A stretch of DNA of 64,000 nucleotides from Malachius bipustulatus (GCA_910589415.1 OU342630.1:88222186-88286185); one strand, 5' to 3'; positions 42,908-55,719 are shown, numbered from the stretch's first letter. Made by a program: numbers and translations. Notes: generated from the sequence alone by a model not told the origin.

Positions 42908-44726
42908 TTTTATGATGCAGTTTTCTTCCTACCTTCTCAGAGATATGTAAAGTGCAAAATTGTTACAAATTACCCCCAGGCGTTGGTTGGCATCTTATAT
43001 TTAGTGGGTGAGTTTGTTTTTCCTCATTATCTTGGTAGTTTTTGATTTTGAGCAAAAACACTAATTCACAAATTTGTGGGGAATTTAATTTTTCTTAATT
43101 GTATGCCCTTAAAATGAAACATTTTTTCAACCGATGCCTCCCTCACCCCCAAGAATCAAGATCAAAATTGAATGATCCATTTTAAATATTAAATTATATT
43201 TTTTATTGTATTATTAATACTTAATTGTCCCAAACTGTTAATTGAGGTTTTGATGATAGATGAATAGCTTTGACAGATGACCACTACCTATATAAGACCC
43301 CAACAAGACAATTCAAAAATTCATCAATAAAATATATAAATAAATAATTAAAATGGAACACTCGATTTTGATCTACATTTTTTGGGATGAGGGAGTCATC
43401 GGTTGAACAAAAAATGTTTCAGGCAGTAGTTTGATATTATTTCACACAAAATCATAATCCGCGATTAAAAATGGCAGTTCCTATATTCAAAATTTGAAAT
43501 TCAACCCCACCCCTCGCGATAAGTTTGGATGGGGGGGGGGGATTTTTGTGTTCAAACGATGTCCCTCTCTAAACCAAACATTGTTCGAATTAATTTTTTT
43601 TTGTGGTCAGAACAATCAACCGGGGGGGGGGGGGGGTGTTAAAATGGATCACCCTATAGAAAGAAAGAAGAGTCGATATTTTGTTCAACATAATTTCAGT
43701 GAGTTTTGATTGGAAAAATATGAGAATTAACTTCTGAAGAGAAATAATTCACAAAAGACTCAACAAGCATTGATTAGCCTGTAGTTAATTAACTATTGCA
43801 AATATGAGAAAATGGCATTGTAGGGAATTTTTTCTCTGTAAACTAAGTTGTTACACTTTTTTTTCGATAAAAAGTTAATTAACGTCGTAAAAGGCAAAAA
43901 CATATCCATCCCTTAAAACCAATAATTAATGCCGGCTTTTTCACAAGGGGTAGGAGGTCACGTTTTTTTTTTATTATTTAGACTCAACCACCCAACACAA
44001 TATTTCGTTTTTCCCGCCGTACGCTGTTGGACGTATTTCACGACTTACCGAACTATGTCGCGTTCCCGGACGAAAAGAGTTGATTGAACAATTAACAGCC
44101 AGTATTATAATGGCCCATTAAGCTAACAGGCATATTTATGATACCATTTTTAAAGCTAATATTGACGTCAAATAACTTTTATTAACATTTTTGTAATCCC
44201 CTCCATTCCAAGAACAACTAAATTGCTATATTTTACACATTATAGAGTGTACCTTTCCTAGAAACGCGGAGCCAGGAATCTTCCCGTTAACTTAATTAGC
44301 CTTTATAATACTTACTGTAAGTGTTTTACATTAAATTTGTTCAAATTGTATAAGGAACAACTTTCCCATTTAAACATAATATGGCACATTTTTTTCGAGC
44401 AAAATAGTGGAAAAGTTCAAAAATTGCATTTCAAAGTTAACTTCTTTCTATCTTATTCGTTATCTTATAATCGCATCTGATTATCCGTAAAATTTGTTAT
44501 AAACAACAGAATATAAAAAAAATATGGAGACATAAAATTTACAAAATAAATTTCCTACAACTTTGGAATTGAGTGTTTGTTTGCTCAAAACTCAAAACTA
44601 CTGAGATAGTGAGGAAAAACAAACTCACCCCCTAAAGTCAAGATGGCAGATAACGCTTAGGGTAATTGGTAATAATTTTTCACTTTAAGAATCTCTTAGG
44701 AGAGGGAAACAGAACTGCATCAAAAC
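42908..44726. mobile_element. Composite 1.8-kb inverted-repeat element with nested pieces
   Basis: The outer arms are TTATGATGCAGTTTTC, ACAAATTACCCCCAGGCG, GTGAGTTTGTTTTTCCTCA and TTTTGAGCAAAAACACT (42909-43072). They are mirrored by GAGTGTTTGTTTGCTCAAAA, TGAGGAAAAACAAACTCAC and GAACTGCATCAAAAC (44571-44727). A second, inner inverted repeat pairs AAACATTTTTTCAACCGATG with CATCGGTTGAACAAAAAATG (about 43116 and 43400). The MITE at 44105-44308 lies inside, as do two long poly-G runs (43531-43540, 43621-43634). No transposase is seen. Confidence 0.65.
44105..44308. mobile_element. MITE with TTATAATGGCC-type inverted ends, copy B
   Basis: TTATAATGGCCCATTAAGCT is mirrored by GTTAACTTAATTAGCCTTTA. 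The interior matches copy A at 2009-2205 (CCATTTTTAAAGCTAA, AATAACTTTTATT, TTTCCTAGAAACG). Confidence 0.7.
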
Positions 44727-47596
44727 ATTTCTGCCACCGATTAACTTTTGAGAAAAGTCTAAAATGACTGGTTGTAAACACATCTGTGACTTAGCCAAAA
44801 TATTAGACGATGTGGGTGTGAGATGAATAGCCGGTGACTCGATTCAGTCTCAGTTGTTTCACTCTAAAATTTATGGCCTGTACCTTTAGCAATCTCCATG
44901 CAGACGACATTAATGTTTCTGTGATGGAAGAGAGGTGGACCTAGGGAGACCGACCTTTCACAAAGTTCCAATAATAATAGTTCAGATTAAGTCCGAGATT
45001 GAACTCGCAATAAACTTGACGGTCACCTGGTTGGACAATTCATTGTAAGGAAATTACAATACCTTGATGATAAACTAATCTGATAATTAAAAAAAATCTA
45101 AGAAACAAAGATAATTTAAACAGGACAATTTTAAATGACTCCGGACATTACAATCGATAAGACTGTTTTCACACGATCCCGCTTTTCATCCAGTTTCCTG
45201 GAAGCTGATAATTTTCTAAGTAATCCGAGGCAACATGGAAGCTGAATTGTGAGTGAAGCTATCCACACCAATCCCGCAACCTGCCTATATCTCTTCACTA
45301 GGAGGCACAGTTTAGTGTGAGAAGTTTACGAAAAAAGATGGATAGGAGACGTGCCACAATGGTAATTGAGATGTCATTTCATTTCTGATTTCAAAATCCG
45401 AAAAATTATAAATAATGCAATTTTTGATAAGGAGATAGATATTTTGATAGTAGATAGAGTCATCTATAAGTGTAAGTAGGTATGAAAAACCTACCTACTT
45501 TTTACTTTTTGACTTTTTGTGAGTCTGATTTGTATGTTAGGATTAATATCGTATAGGTATATATTCTCGGCCGTCTTCGCTCATGTTTGCGCGCAATTTT
45601 TACCTATTTTTCAGCATCTAAATTAAAAACGAAGATTGACGTTGATAGCTGAACATTTCTAGTTTCCAAATTCGTTTGATAAATTCGAATCGGACGACCT
45701 CCAGAGAGCATGTAGCCTAAATATGGCATCAAGAACTTTTGATTGCAATTACGCGAAAACTAATTATCGGACAGCGTTTTCACGTAGTAAGTAACTATCA
45801 AAATCGACTGTCTCGAAAAGGCACTACAAGTCAAAAAATGGTGACGAATTTTTGAAAAACCTCTATTTTTCCGGTTTTTGGGGTTTCTCTCTTAATAATG
45901 AACCGATCGGTTGTTTCAGCTCGTATTTTCTTCGTATTTGAATTCTCTTCAATTCGTCCGTTTACATTGCTCGATCAGTTTTTATTTTATAAGCAAAAAT
46001 ACACAAAAAGCGATTTTTTGCACTGAATGGTCCATAAAAAACAAATAAAATGGTAAACTCGGGCTGAAAACTGTGCAGTTAAGATCTGGGAGCTATTCCG
46101 CGTGTGATGGCACCGTCGGTATTCCGTTACTATTTTTGTCAATAAAAAAACTCTATTTGCTTGTTCTAATAACAGACTGGATGTTTGTAACCCGTTTCAA
46201 TACTAAATTTCCTCAATAGCAGTGAATAAATTTACTTACTGTTTTGGAACAGCAGTAGGTAAATTATTTACAGGTGACTTTTTCGTTTGCAACTGGTAAA
46301 TACGACTTAATGTATTAGAAACAGATGTGGTAGGTAAATGATCAAATAAAAGTTGAATCGCTCAAAAAAGCTATTAAATATGTGTAATTTTATTAATTAG
46401 TACAGCGAATGCATATAATGTGAACGACCTCACCTCCAGGTAAATAATTTACAGTTCCCGGTATTGCATATTATATTATTTATATTCCACGATCACGAAT
46501 GGGTTCTGAATCGATTCAAAGGCGTTATGTTCGTGTAATTTATGGCACGAATCTTTGTGCGAAATGATTACATTAAGATGGAGATTGCAATCAGTGAGCC
46601 ACCGTATTTATTTACCTTCAGTTAATAGCTCCAAGTGCCAATTAGTAGAACAAATTGGAAAGAACAAATACCGACACCGGCTTCTTTATTTATGACGCCC
46701 GGTAACTGGGAATGTAAATTGAAATCTTGTGACTGCATTTTACCGACAACCGAAATGATGTTTTCAGAGATATTACCATTCTCACAACTCCTGAAACTAT
46801 GGTACACAATGGTCTATTAGAATGTCTCAACTTGTAGTTTGTTGTAGGTAGTTCATGTTAATGCATTGTAATTTTATGCGTGATAAAGATACGCTTTCCA
46901 AGCAACGCTGTTATGAAGAAGTCATCTTCCATTAAACTTATTACAAAAAGTGTGCATCTTACAATAGCTGAACCTTAATAAACATTGAATAACGACCTAC
47001 CCTGAAAACTGCAGAATAATAATAGATTTCTCTCAGTTCAGTGAAATTTCTGTAAACATCCCCCTTATTTAACTAGGAATTTTAACAAGGTATTCAGGCC
47101 ACACGTATTCACATTAACACCTATAGAAATCCCCCAACTAAGTCTTTACAAACTGTCGTATTTATACCGGTGTCGACCCGACTTCCTACGCCATTCTGAC
47201 TTAGCACCTGGACCGGGTTAATCTGTGAACCTCGTGCTATTTCACGCTCTCGTTTCCCGTCTCCCTTAGGACTCCAAGAGAAGGTCCAAAAGTGATATAT
47301 CCCTGCCGGCGAGAGAAAGATGCTTATAGATGACGTGTGGAATGTCGGAGTAGGTAAAGTTTACAGGATGATATTGTTCTATTTTCTTTGATAATAGTTG
47401 GACACGGCCTGGCATAATGCGGTGTGCTAAGTCTCATCTCGGATGCATTCTCACTGTTTTAGACCCGGATCAGCATGGGAGATGATAATTGTTGATAACG
47501 TGATTATGTTATTTTATAGAGTTCTGGATCTGGAGGAATTTCTTAAGCATTTGGAATTCATTTAAGATTAAGGCACACGCTTCTAACTTTTGCATA
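44727..47596. other. No recognisable feature
   Basis: Nearly 3 kb with no identified gene or transposon end. A GC-richer part at about 47160-47330 is the only compositional change. Confidence 0.4.
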
Positions 47597-47660
47597 ACGA
47601 TAGTCAAATTTTCTTTTTCTTATGGTCACCATATTTTTTGTTTCATATATTTCGGTAGAT
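47597..47660 (+). repeat. TTCGGTAGAT repeat module, copy 1
   Basis: TAGTCAAATTTTC, TTTTTCTTATGGTCACCATA and CATATATTTCGGTAGATATT match 54183-54240 and, inverted, 55795-55865. A transposon-like end ACTCTGTATAA lies at about 47860. Confidence 0.55.
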
Positions 47661-48533
47661 ATTATAAACATCAAAAAATACGAATTTTTGTTTTTGCCGA
47701 ATCTTTTAAACGAGGGAAAATTTTAGAACTCTGAAAGCAGAATTTTAGTGACCTCTAAATGCGCAACTTTTTATAATTTAACCAAATTCTATAATTTTTT
47801 TGTTAACCAACTTCGTTACCGATTCCGAGATAACAATAGTGGTATCACCAATTACAGACACTCTGTATAATTGAATTTTTATTTGAATTTTTCCTTATAG
47901 GTACATATGTATATTCAGAAGAAACTGGTACAATTACCAGCAAGAAATGGATATGATTTGTAAAATTATGTCTTTATGGCCAGTAAAAGGTTATGACAAA
48001 CTACAGGCAACAAAACAGAAGTGGCCAGGCATCACAAAAACTGCCATATCCTCAAGCTGATCCTGTATTGTTATTGTCTTTATGTATCTCTTTATAGACA
48101 AAGGTATTACGAGTATTAAATTACATTGCTAAAATCTTGCTGAAAAACTTAACAGGAACTTTTATGCTCGGGTCTTACTCAGCTAAAAACATAAAACTCT
48201 TGCGGCTATTTTTCCCATTATAAAAGTTGACTGAATCGCTGAAACTTTCTTAATGGAACTTTGCTGAAGAGAAGAGACACGCTATTATGTTACCTTATGC
48301 GGAATATGAGACAGCTAAAAAGCTCACCGAATGGATTCTTAAAAAATCATATTATGTAGGTACCTATTCACATTTCACTAAAAAAATGTTAATTTTTTTT
48401 TTGTTAATTTTGTTAATTAAACAAAAAAATAAATGGCATTCAAGCAACTATACTTCTGATTTTTATTTTCAGAAATCTACACTAATCTGCTCTTATAATT
48501 AAAATATGAAAATATTTAAGTTATACAGTGTGT
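47661..48533. other. No recognisable feature
   Basis: AT-rich sequence; apart from the ACTCTGTATAA end near 47860 nothing is identified. Confidence 0.4.
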
Positions 48534-49146
48534 CTGCTTAAGTTGGAACCATATGGAAAACTTTTTTATTGTTGGTTTTGTTAAAAAATGTATTCTTTAT
48601 AAAAAGTTGTGCATGGTCCAAAACTTACAATGCAACCATCAGATATCGATTTTTTTAAGCCGTATACGAGGTTTGTCAAAAAATATCAATTTAACGCAAG
48701 AGTAAAGTACCTATATTTTCGACAATATCAAAAATTGTTATTCAAAAAAGTTGATCAGAATTACAAATAACATTCAAATATGCAATAAAATGCAGTTGCT
48801 TAACCAATAAAAAACAGCATAAAAGCTAAACCGCTGCTGATAAACCCTATTTCTTTGATCACACAAATATTTGATGAATTGCATATTTGAATGTCATTTG
48901 CAGTGCTGATCAACTTTTTTAAATAACAATTTTTGATATTGTCAAAAATAAAGGTACTTTACTCTTGCATTAAATTTTTATTTTTTGACACACCTCGTAT
49001 ACGGCTTTTGAAAAAAAATCGATATCTGATGGCTGCATTATAAGTTTTGGACCATGCACAACTTTTTATAAAGAATACATTTTTTCACAAAACCAACAAT
49101 AAAAAAGTTTTCCATATGGTTCCAACTTAAGCAGACACACTGCGTA
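48534..49146. mobile_element. 613-bp palindromic element with TACAGTGTGTCTGC ends
   Basis: TACAGTGTGTCTGCTTAAGT at 48534 is mirrored by ACTTAAGCAGACACACTGC plus GTA ending at 49146. Arms of about 280 bp stay highly similar (GTTGGAACCATATGGAAAAC / GTTTTCCATATGGTTCCAAC; AAGTTGTGCATGGTCCAAAA / TTTTGGACCATGCACAACTT). TA flanks both sides. A related but diverged half element near 38481 starts TACAGTGTCCGCC and keeps GAACCATATGG. No coding capacity. Confidence 0.85.
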
Positions 49147-50558
49147 TAAAGTGACAAAGGTTTGCACAAAATTCACAACCTTGTTTGGCGAATTTATTTT
49201 TTGTTAATTCAAAAACAGGTCGATTTTTTCACCCTTTTTTGAGCTCGAGCTCATCTTAATTGTCTTAAATATACATTGGCAAAAAAACAATTTCAGAAAG
49301 GCAGCAAGGAAAAAATTTATGTTTCGAGAAAAGTTTTTTCTTGCATGCCGCTTCTCTGAAATTGCTTTTTTTTGTAATGACATAGGTATAGAGTACCTTG
49401 ATATAAAAAAAATTTGACAACAATTTTTTTGGATCTGTTAACCGTTCACATTATAGAGAATGTTTTGTGACAAACACATGTTAGTTTAAAATGTAAATAA
49501 TCTTTTGATTAGAAATTAAAATAATCTCTCTAACAACAGGGTTCTTCTTAGACTACCTACCCATTTTGATATTCGATTGAAATCTATTTAAATCTAGCTA
49601 ATTTTTTTTGTGGATCAAGATCCGTGGACATTTAGGTACATGGATAAATTACATTTTATCAAGTAGGTGCCTGTCTGTCTCAAAGCAGTGGATAACTGAC
49701 TAGAGGCGTAAAGTTGGATTTCTACTTTGGAAAACTTTTTACTGAACATTTGTGAGGATGCTAGAAATAATATATAAAAGCTTATCAACCGAAAAGCCGT
49801 AGCTTAATTACTTATTCAACATATTCATATTAGAAGTTAAATATTCAATTTTTGTTGATGGAATATCTAAAAAAAAAAAAAAATCCATTTTCAAGAGAAA
49901 AGTAATTGACATTCAAAACGATAGGTAATTTTACATAAAACATGTAAATAAAGTTTTTTTTCTAAAATGAAAACTGTAAACTACAGAATTTTTTTCTAAT
50001 AACCGAAAATCGTCGGAAACAGGACAACGCTTCAGAGGCATGTGGCCACTAGCGCTAAATTCTTTTGAACTAGTTTATCAACGTGAACTTGCAGCTAACC
50101 CAGATATGTCTTAAAATGTAAAAAAAATCACAAGAATATCTACGACGTTTTCAAAGAAGAATTTTTAACAAAATCAAGTAAATATCTGCCGTTTTTTATG
50201 TTCTATTTCTAAGCGAATTCAAAGCTGTAAATTTTCTAATCGGGAAATTGTGTTCGAGTAAATCGGCAATATTAATTTATCGACTATCCATCTGTCAGAA
50301 ATCGTCTGATCAAGAAATTATCTAACGTTAACACCAAAATGAGGAGGAACTCAATATTTTTGGAACCATACCTATATTATTCTTATTTTCATCATTCTAG
50401 AAAGCACATGTTGGAATGAGTTCTTCATGTTGAAACTTGAAAACCGCCATCCGCATTGTGCCGGTTTTGAAGCCTAATTTTGAAACGAACTATTTAACCC
50501 CTAGAGGGGAAAAATAGTCGCTGAGAGCATGAGACAAGAAAAAACAAGGGTCGTAGGT
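49147..50558. other. No recognisable feature
   Basis: AT-rich sequence; CGAGCTC near 49245 and homopolymer runs are the only notable words. No gene found. Confidence 0.45.
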
Positions 50559-51204
50559 TGAGTCGCTAGTCCAAGAGGGTCAACAATAACAAGCAGGTCA
50601 GCAGAACAACAGGTACTCTTTATTAAAATAAATCACAGTTATTATCACAAAATATTAACTTGAGCACGGTTAACAACAATAAGGAACAAGAGCGTGTAGA
50701 ATCTGAATGAACTGATCGGTTAAAACTTGGTAGGCAAAGGCACTTAGCTTCGTAGGGTCTTCGGAGCGAGGGTGAAAGTTTAGCTGGTGGTAAACTTGGT
50801 TTCAGGTACAACCCATGTGCTGCCTTCTTGTTAGAAGAAGAACCTTGCTTCCAGGAAAGAGTTGGTTCCGGGAGTAACAGTTGCCAACCAGGGAAAAAGC
50901 AAGCCAAAAACGTGAGGGATGGTTATAATAATTTAAGTGAAAGTTCACAACGCCATTTCGCTAAAAATTCCCTGTGTTTGCGGAAACGGCCTTCCTCTAG
51001 CGAATTCCAGGAGAGAAAAGAAGGTGAAAACGCGTTCACCTGCGTTCCGGGTTGGAACTCGACCATCGATGTTACGAAACTCGAGGCCGCCAGCCGGCCG
51101 TGTTTACGTCGCACTAAAACCCACCATCACTCACTCACTGCGCGCGCCCGCCGTTGTCTCTGTGTCGCTGGCATTTAGCCGGTACGTACAGGATGTACGT
51201 TACA
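50559..51204 (-). mobile_element. Solo LTR (646 bp) of an LTR retrotransposon, 4-bp target duplication
   Basis: Read on the minus strand the unit starts TGTAACGTACATCCTG (51204 downward) and ends GCGACTCA (50559). ACCT lies directly outside both ends (AGGT on the plus strand at 51205-51208 and 50555-50558). TG...CA ends, a 4-bp duplication, an AATAAA signal (minus strand, at 50620-50625) about 60 bases from the 3' end, and GC-rich upstream sequence are the standard layout of U3-R-U5. No internal coding region is attached, so internal genes were lost by LTR-LTR recombination. Gypsy and Bel/Pao families both fit. The frames inside it (50623-51233) are not host genes. Confidence 0.75.
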
Positions 51205-51208
51205 AGGT

Positions 51209-51664
51209 AGCCAACGAATTCATTTTTCAATAATTAGTTATACTAACCCTAATAAGACCTGCAAACAGAGAGTGTCATCGACTTTTTATTAATTATCAAT
51301 TATCAATTTTTATACAATAATTCTCTTTGACCCCTTAAAGAGGAATCCTGAAATCCTGACCTACTCTAATCAACTGTATATGAAAATTTATAATTTTCCG
51401 TCATTGAATTCTGTCGTAATGTAAAGTTATGAACATGCCGCAGCTCGCGACAAAGACTATTAAGTTAAAACATAGTAATTATTGTCTTTTATAGAATCTT
51501 AATAATCAATTTATTATAGTTATTAATACGCCAGAAACTTACCAGCCAGGTTTCTTAATTTTTTAGTTAAAGCTACCTGCAAGTAACCGCAATTTTACGT
51601 AATTAAGTCGTGTAACAACTCGTTTTCGGTCCAAATGTATCTGTTCTCACAGCATCGTTTTATT
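51209..51664. other. No recognisable feature
   Basis: AT-rich sequence with no identified gene. Confidence 0.4.
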
Positions 51665-52001
51665 CAGGAATGTATCAAAATGACCGCAAATTACTAAATT
51701 TATGTGCTTGCGGAAGGTAGATTAGTGCCTGATGAATTGCATGAAGTTCGGCAACGGGGATTATACATTTTCCTGGTTGTTGAAAAGCATCAAACTTTTT
51801 AACGGTTGCAATAAAAGTTTTCCAATCATAATAGCCGGCCACGAAAACATTTTGCGTGTCTGTAATTATTAAATTTGTGAATATGGACGGAACATTAAAT
51901 TTCCAGAGGATTAGGGTTAATTTTGATATTGATTGCATATAGTACAACTGACAATAATTATTGAGAATCCTCCAGACCAAGAATACAATGATCTTCTTCA
52001 C
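51665..52001 (-). pseudogene. Possible RNase H fragment of a retroelement (weak)
   Basis: A 108-codon minus-strand frame contains LIITDTQNVFVAGYY and, 37 residues after the Asp, IPVAELHAIHQALIYL. RNase H domains of non-LTR elements have TDGS and, about 38 residues later, xxAELxAIxxAL, with catalytic Asp and Glu in these motifs. The Glu block fits well, the first motif poorly, and the third motif (SDS) is lost after a stop. It may be a decayed non-LTR relic or a chance match. Confidence 0.3.
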
Positions 52002-53049
52002 TCTTTATCTGGTATTTAGCTTATAAAAAGCTATTTATATCATCATAAATTTTCTTTTACTTTGCCTTCAAAATTTGATGAAGTAGATGAACTGGGTAAT
52101 CATCAAGTAGTGATTTTCAAGAAAAGGTTAATAAAAGTACGCATAAATTAATGAACTCTGAGATTTTTACAACAGGCTTCATGAAGCTTCATGAAAACTT
52201 CATGAAGTGCCTAAAAGAATGTTATTTCGAAACTAAAATTAGAAAAAATGGCAACTTTATGAATCGATTCAACAAAAAATATTGTAATTAGTTTATTTAT
52301 TCATCACTAAATGCATCAGTTACTCAAATTGATGTTAAAATAAAGGATACTTCTTTATAAACTGGGAATTAATTGAAATGCTTTCCTATAAAATCAGAAA
52401 AGATCAGAAAAGAAGAGCTTTTTGTGATACCTACAAGTTGCAAATAGAAGCGTTAAGCACGGATAAATATTGTCAAGTAGGCAAATTAGTAGATCGTGGA
52501 TATGATATTTGATTCTTTAAAAAGAATTTCGACATGAACGATACATCGTAGCCCCACAGAAATTAACAACAGAACTGGAAAGCTCACGCTTTAATCGAAC
52601 CAGAAAGTCAGAGAGTGGCATGGCGTTTTAGTCTAACACATGTTGCCATAATGCCGGGTCATGGTAAATATATAAAAAACGACCATTATATGGGTTTATT
52701 ATTGCTCATATGCGTTAGACAAACATAGACTGTCCCACCTGAGCATCGTGCCCTTTCTAACCAGGCTGATCACTTTTATAGCTGTCAGCGCTGGAGATTT
52801 CTTTCCAGTTCTACTGTTCACCATCGTCATTACACGACCTGTTATTGTCAATGGGACGACTAGTTAGCTATATTATGAAAATGTAATTATTAGTAACGGG
52901 GAAAACATAAAAGTAACGATAGTTATTAACAACTAAGTTATAATTCTAAAAAATAGATTCTTTCTAGACTACATTTTTCAAGGTATAGCTGCACAGTTGA
53001 AGACGAACTTTATAGGTACGAACTTTCTTAAGTGTCGACATACATTTGA
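52002..53049. other. No recognisable feature
   Basis: The repeated CTTCATGAAG words near 52175-52205 are a short local repeat. No gene found. Confidence 0.4.
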
Positions 53050-53200
53050 CAGACCCAGTGGCACCAGTTATGTAATGGTATGGGTGTTTGTCTGGTATCA
53101 AAGCAAACATCAGGTTCAACCACTTTAGTAGAAGTGAGGTAAATTTCGTCTAGTACCTATCACATGTTTCGGAAGCCATCTGAAGATAGATGTCAGTTTT
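53050..53200 (+). mobile_element. tRNA-derived SINE candidate 2
   Basis: CAGTGGCACCAGTTATG, then TAATGGTATGGG and, about 50 bases on, AGGTTCAACCAC resemble A- and B-box promoter words of a tRNA-derived head. A body follows with CACATGTTTCGGAAGCCATC and TGAAGATAGATG. That body shares the GTTTCG...CATCTTCAG / CATCTGAAG layout with the hammerhead-like motif at 27490-27534. No tail or target duplication is identified. Confidence 0.35.
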
Positions 53201-54182
53201 CATAGATGTTGAGGAGGTACTTTGCCATCTTATATTTTGGCTTGCTCAATTTAAAAAATTGGCAAAATGTAATGATGTATATGTATATTTTGTGGGGATC
53301 AAGGCATCAGTGTCGTAGCAAGTATTAGGTATATGTATCAGTAAATGTGTCAATTTGCCAAGTTTACACAATTCTTATTGGTAATTTAAATATTCTTTTC
53401 TCGTTAATTATAAGTTATAACCTACAAAGTCCATGACGAAAACAGAAAAGTCTCTATCTACCATCCTCTAGCTATGAAACTACATTAATTAATAATTCGA
53501 GTTTTATTGAAGCTTATTTAAGAAAGTTAGCGCTTTCATCATTTCTAAATATTTCATACCTAACTCTTTAAGTTGTTTATAGTCTCAAGTCTCAACACAG
53601 AAATGCCTCGCGTTTTAGAGTGACTTACGTCTTCCCTAATAACTGATATAGCCGACCTTGTTGTTTCAAATTCCCTTGTTGATTTATTAAACTGCTAACC
53701 AAGTATTGGAAGACATTTTAAATTAACGTAGTGAAACTTTACTCAACAGAAAGTTTGTTAATTACCTCAGTACAATGATTAAGTACGGCAACAGGCTGTG
53801 AAAATATTTTGATATTAATTTTCCCCAGGAATTCAAAATGTTTCGTTGTCTTCGTTGCGGCTGAATCAGCCTAAACAAAAAAGAGTCATCACTGTGGGAT
53901 GAAATTAATCAATTATTGTATCTAGAGAAAATGCATCGGGATCTCGGTTATCTTAAGCGAAAGCCGATTAAATTGGGACAAAGTTGCGTATTTTTGTGTT
54001 AAATTGTAATGTGAAAAAATCAGGATATCTTTCTTCGTTGCTAAAATCTGCTGAAAAAACTGATTTTTTTTTTAATTTCTTATTTAAGCCATTATCGTTT
54101 TTACGATTGAACTAAATAATGTTTTTTAATGGCAACATAAGTCGTTAAGAGCTTTTAAAGCCGGCCAGATCCTATAGAAATA
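53201..54182. other. No recognisable feature
   Basis: AT-rich sequence; nothing identified. Confidence 0.4.
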
Positions 54183-54515
54183 GTCAGCTTATATTTTTGT
54201 TGTCGCCGTCATATTGTTTTTCATGTAATTCGGTAGATATTAAAAAAAGACTACCAAACATCTATAAAATTAAAAAAAAATACAAAACTTTTTTTTTTCG
54301 GAATACCTTAGGAGTTATTTTCATAGAATGACATCATACCTATTGCTTGCCTTATAGTTTTTCAGAAAATTGTTTTTGCCAACGACGTCATTCGGTGAAA
54401 ATAAATTCCTTTTTTCGAAAAAAAAAAGATATTTCGTGTTTAATTTGATATATTTTTGGTTAGGTTGGTTTGGTGAAAAAACAATTTGGCGGCCATAAGA
54501 AAAAAAAGTGACTAT
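54183..54515. mobile_element. Inverted-repeat element with TTCGGTAGAT module
   Basis: TAGTCAGCTTATATTTTTG, CGCCGTCATATTGTTTTTCA is mirrored, with divergence, by ACAATTTGGCGGCCATAAGA and AAAAAGTGACTA near 54478-54515. The CGTCATTCGGTGAAAATAA word near 54386 recurs near 55728. Confidence 0.5.
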
Positions 54516-55719
54516 AAAAACCTTAGGATCTACTCAGTTTTGAAAATTCTTGAAATGTAAGATGAATATCAATGAAATGTCAATAATATAAAAGATACCT
54601 GTGACTAAACTAAAAAAAAAAGATTTTTCAATTTTTTCATCATATTTCAACAATGACTAAAGCTTTTTTAACATACATTTTCTCTAAAAACTGGCACTCT
54701 GTGTAGGGTGTCTGCAAAGATCTCGGGAAGTGATTCTACTCGAACACTTATTGCTGTAAGTTTTAAAATTATTATTATAGAAAACTCAAAATTGACGTAG
54801 ATACAGGCTCTTGAAAGTTTGTTTTCGATAATTTTTTGTATGACCTGTTTTGTCAGCACCTAAATCGATCTTTCTAAAATTTCTAACGTAGTATATAGAA
54901 ACATAAAATCTTACTAAAAATATAGATTTTCTCACCATTTTTCTTTGTAAAGAAAAATCAAAAAACTCACTTTTATTTACATGAACTCTTATGTAACAAT
55001 TTCATTAATAATAATGTTTACTGTATGGGCACAACTGGAAAGTCATTTGTTTTTACCTCTGCCGTAAAGTTTAAAAAATATAAAAGTGATAACATATTAT
55101 ACTTGCAATTCCGTATGATATGTTCCACTTTCGTCGTTATGATCCTGTACGTTATATAGGTATCTAAAAAAAAGGTGTAACCTTTCCGTTAAAAACCAGG
55201 CAGAAGGCGACATACATACATTTATATCTGCTGGAGATGTATGAAGTTAGATGGAGTTGGTTTACATGCGAATTTGTATACTTGACTTTCATGAGCTTGA
55301 GGGTCCAAGTAGCTTCACAATTTCATTCAATGAAAGTGGAATTCGGCCTCCTGGGTGACTTGTGGAGATAACTGGGAGGTCGTGTCATTAAATATAACCA
55401 ATATCCCGAATGAATAAAACATGGGAAGTAGCCGGAATATTGGCATACATATTTGATTGATTGCCGTATTGTTGGACACCTACCAGTTTATTATTTAATT
55501 AGAATAATTTACATTTTAATGTGTAGGTATGTGAATATTGGTGCTAATTTATGGGCAGAGAGTATGTTGTAGTTGTAATGTAAAAATATCCGGCACGAAA
55601 TCCATGAAACTATAATTTCGTATATGAAACTTCCGGTACCCAATCAATTTTTCTTTTTTTACTACTTATCGCTTTTTTTTTAATTACGTCATGCTTGTCT
55701 TTATATCCAGTATGGTTTT
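54516..55719. other. Unassigned stretch
   Basis: CTCTGTGTAGGGTGTCTGC near 54697 resembles decayed TACAGGGTG ends. No gene found. Confidence 0.4.

Noticed and set aside
50623..51233. Cluster of overlapping frames (94, 116, 63 and 98 codons) in GC-rich DNA
   Set aside because: They lie inside the solo LTR and overlap on both strands; the GC content, not coding, keeps them open.
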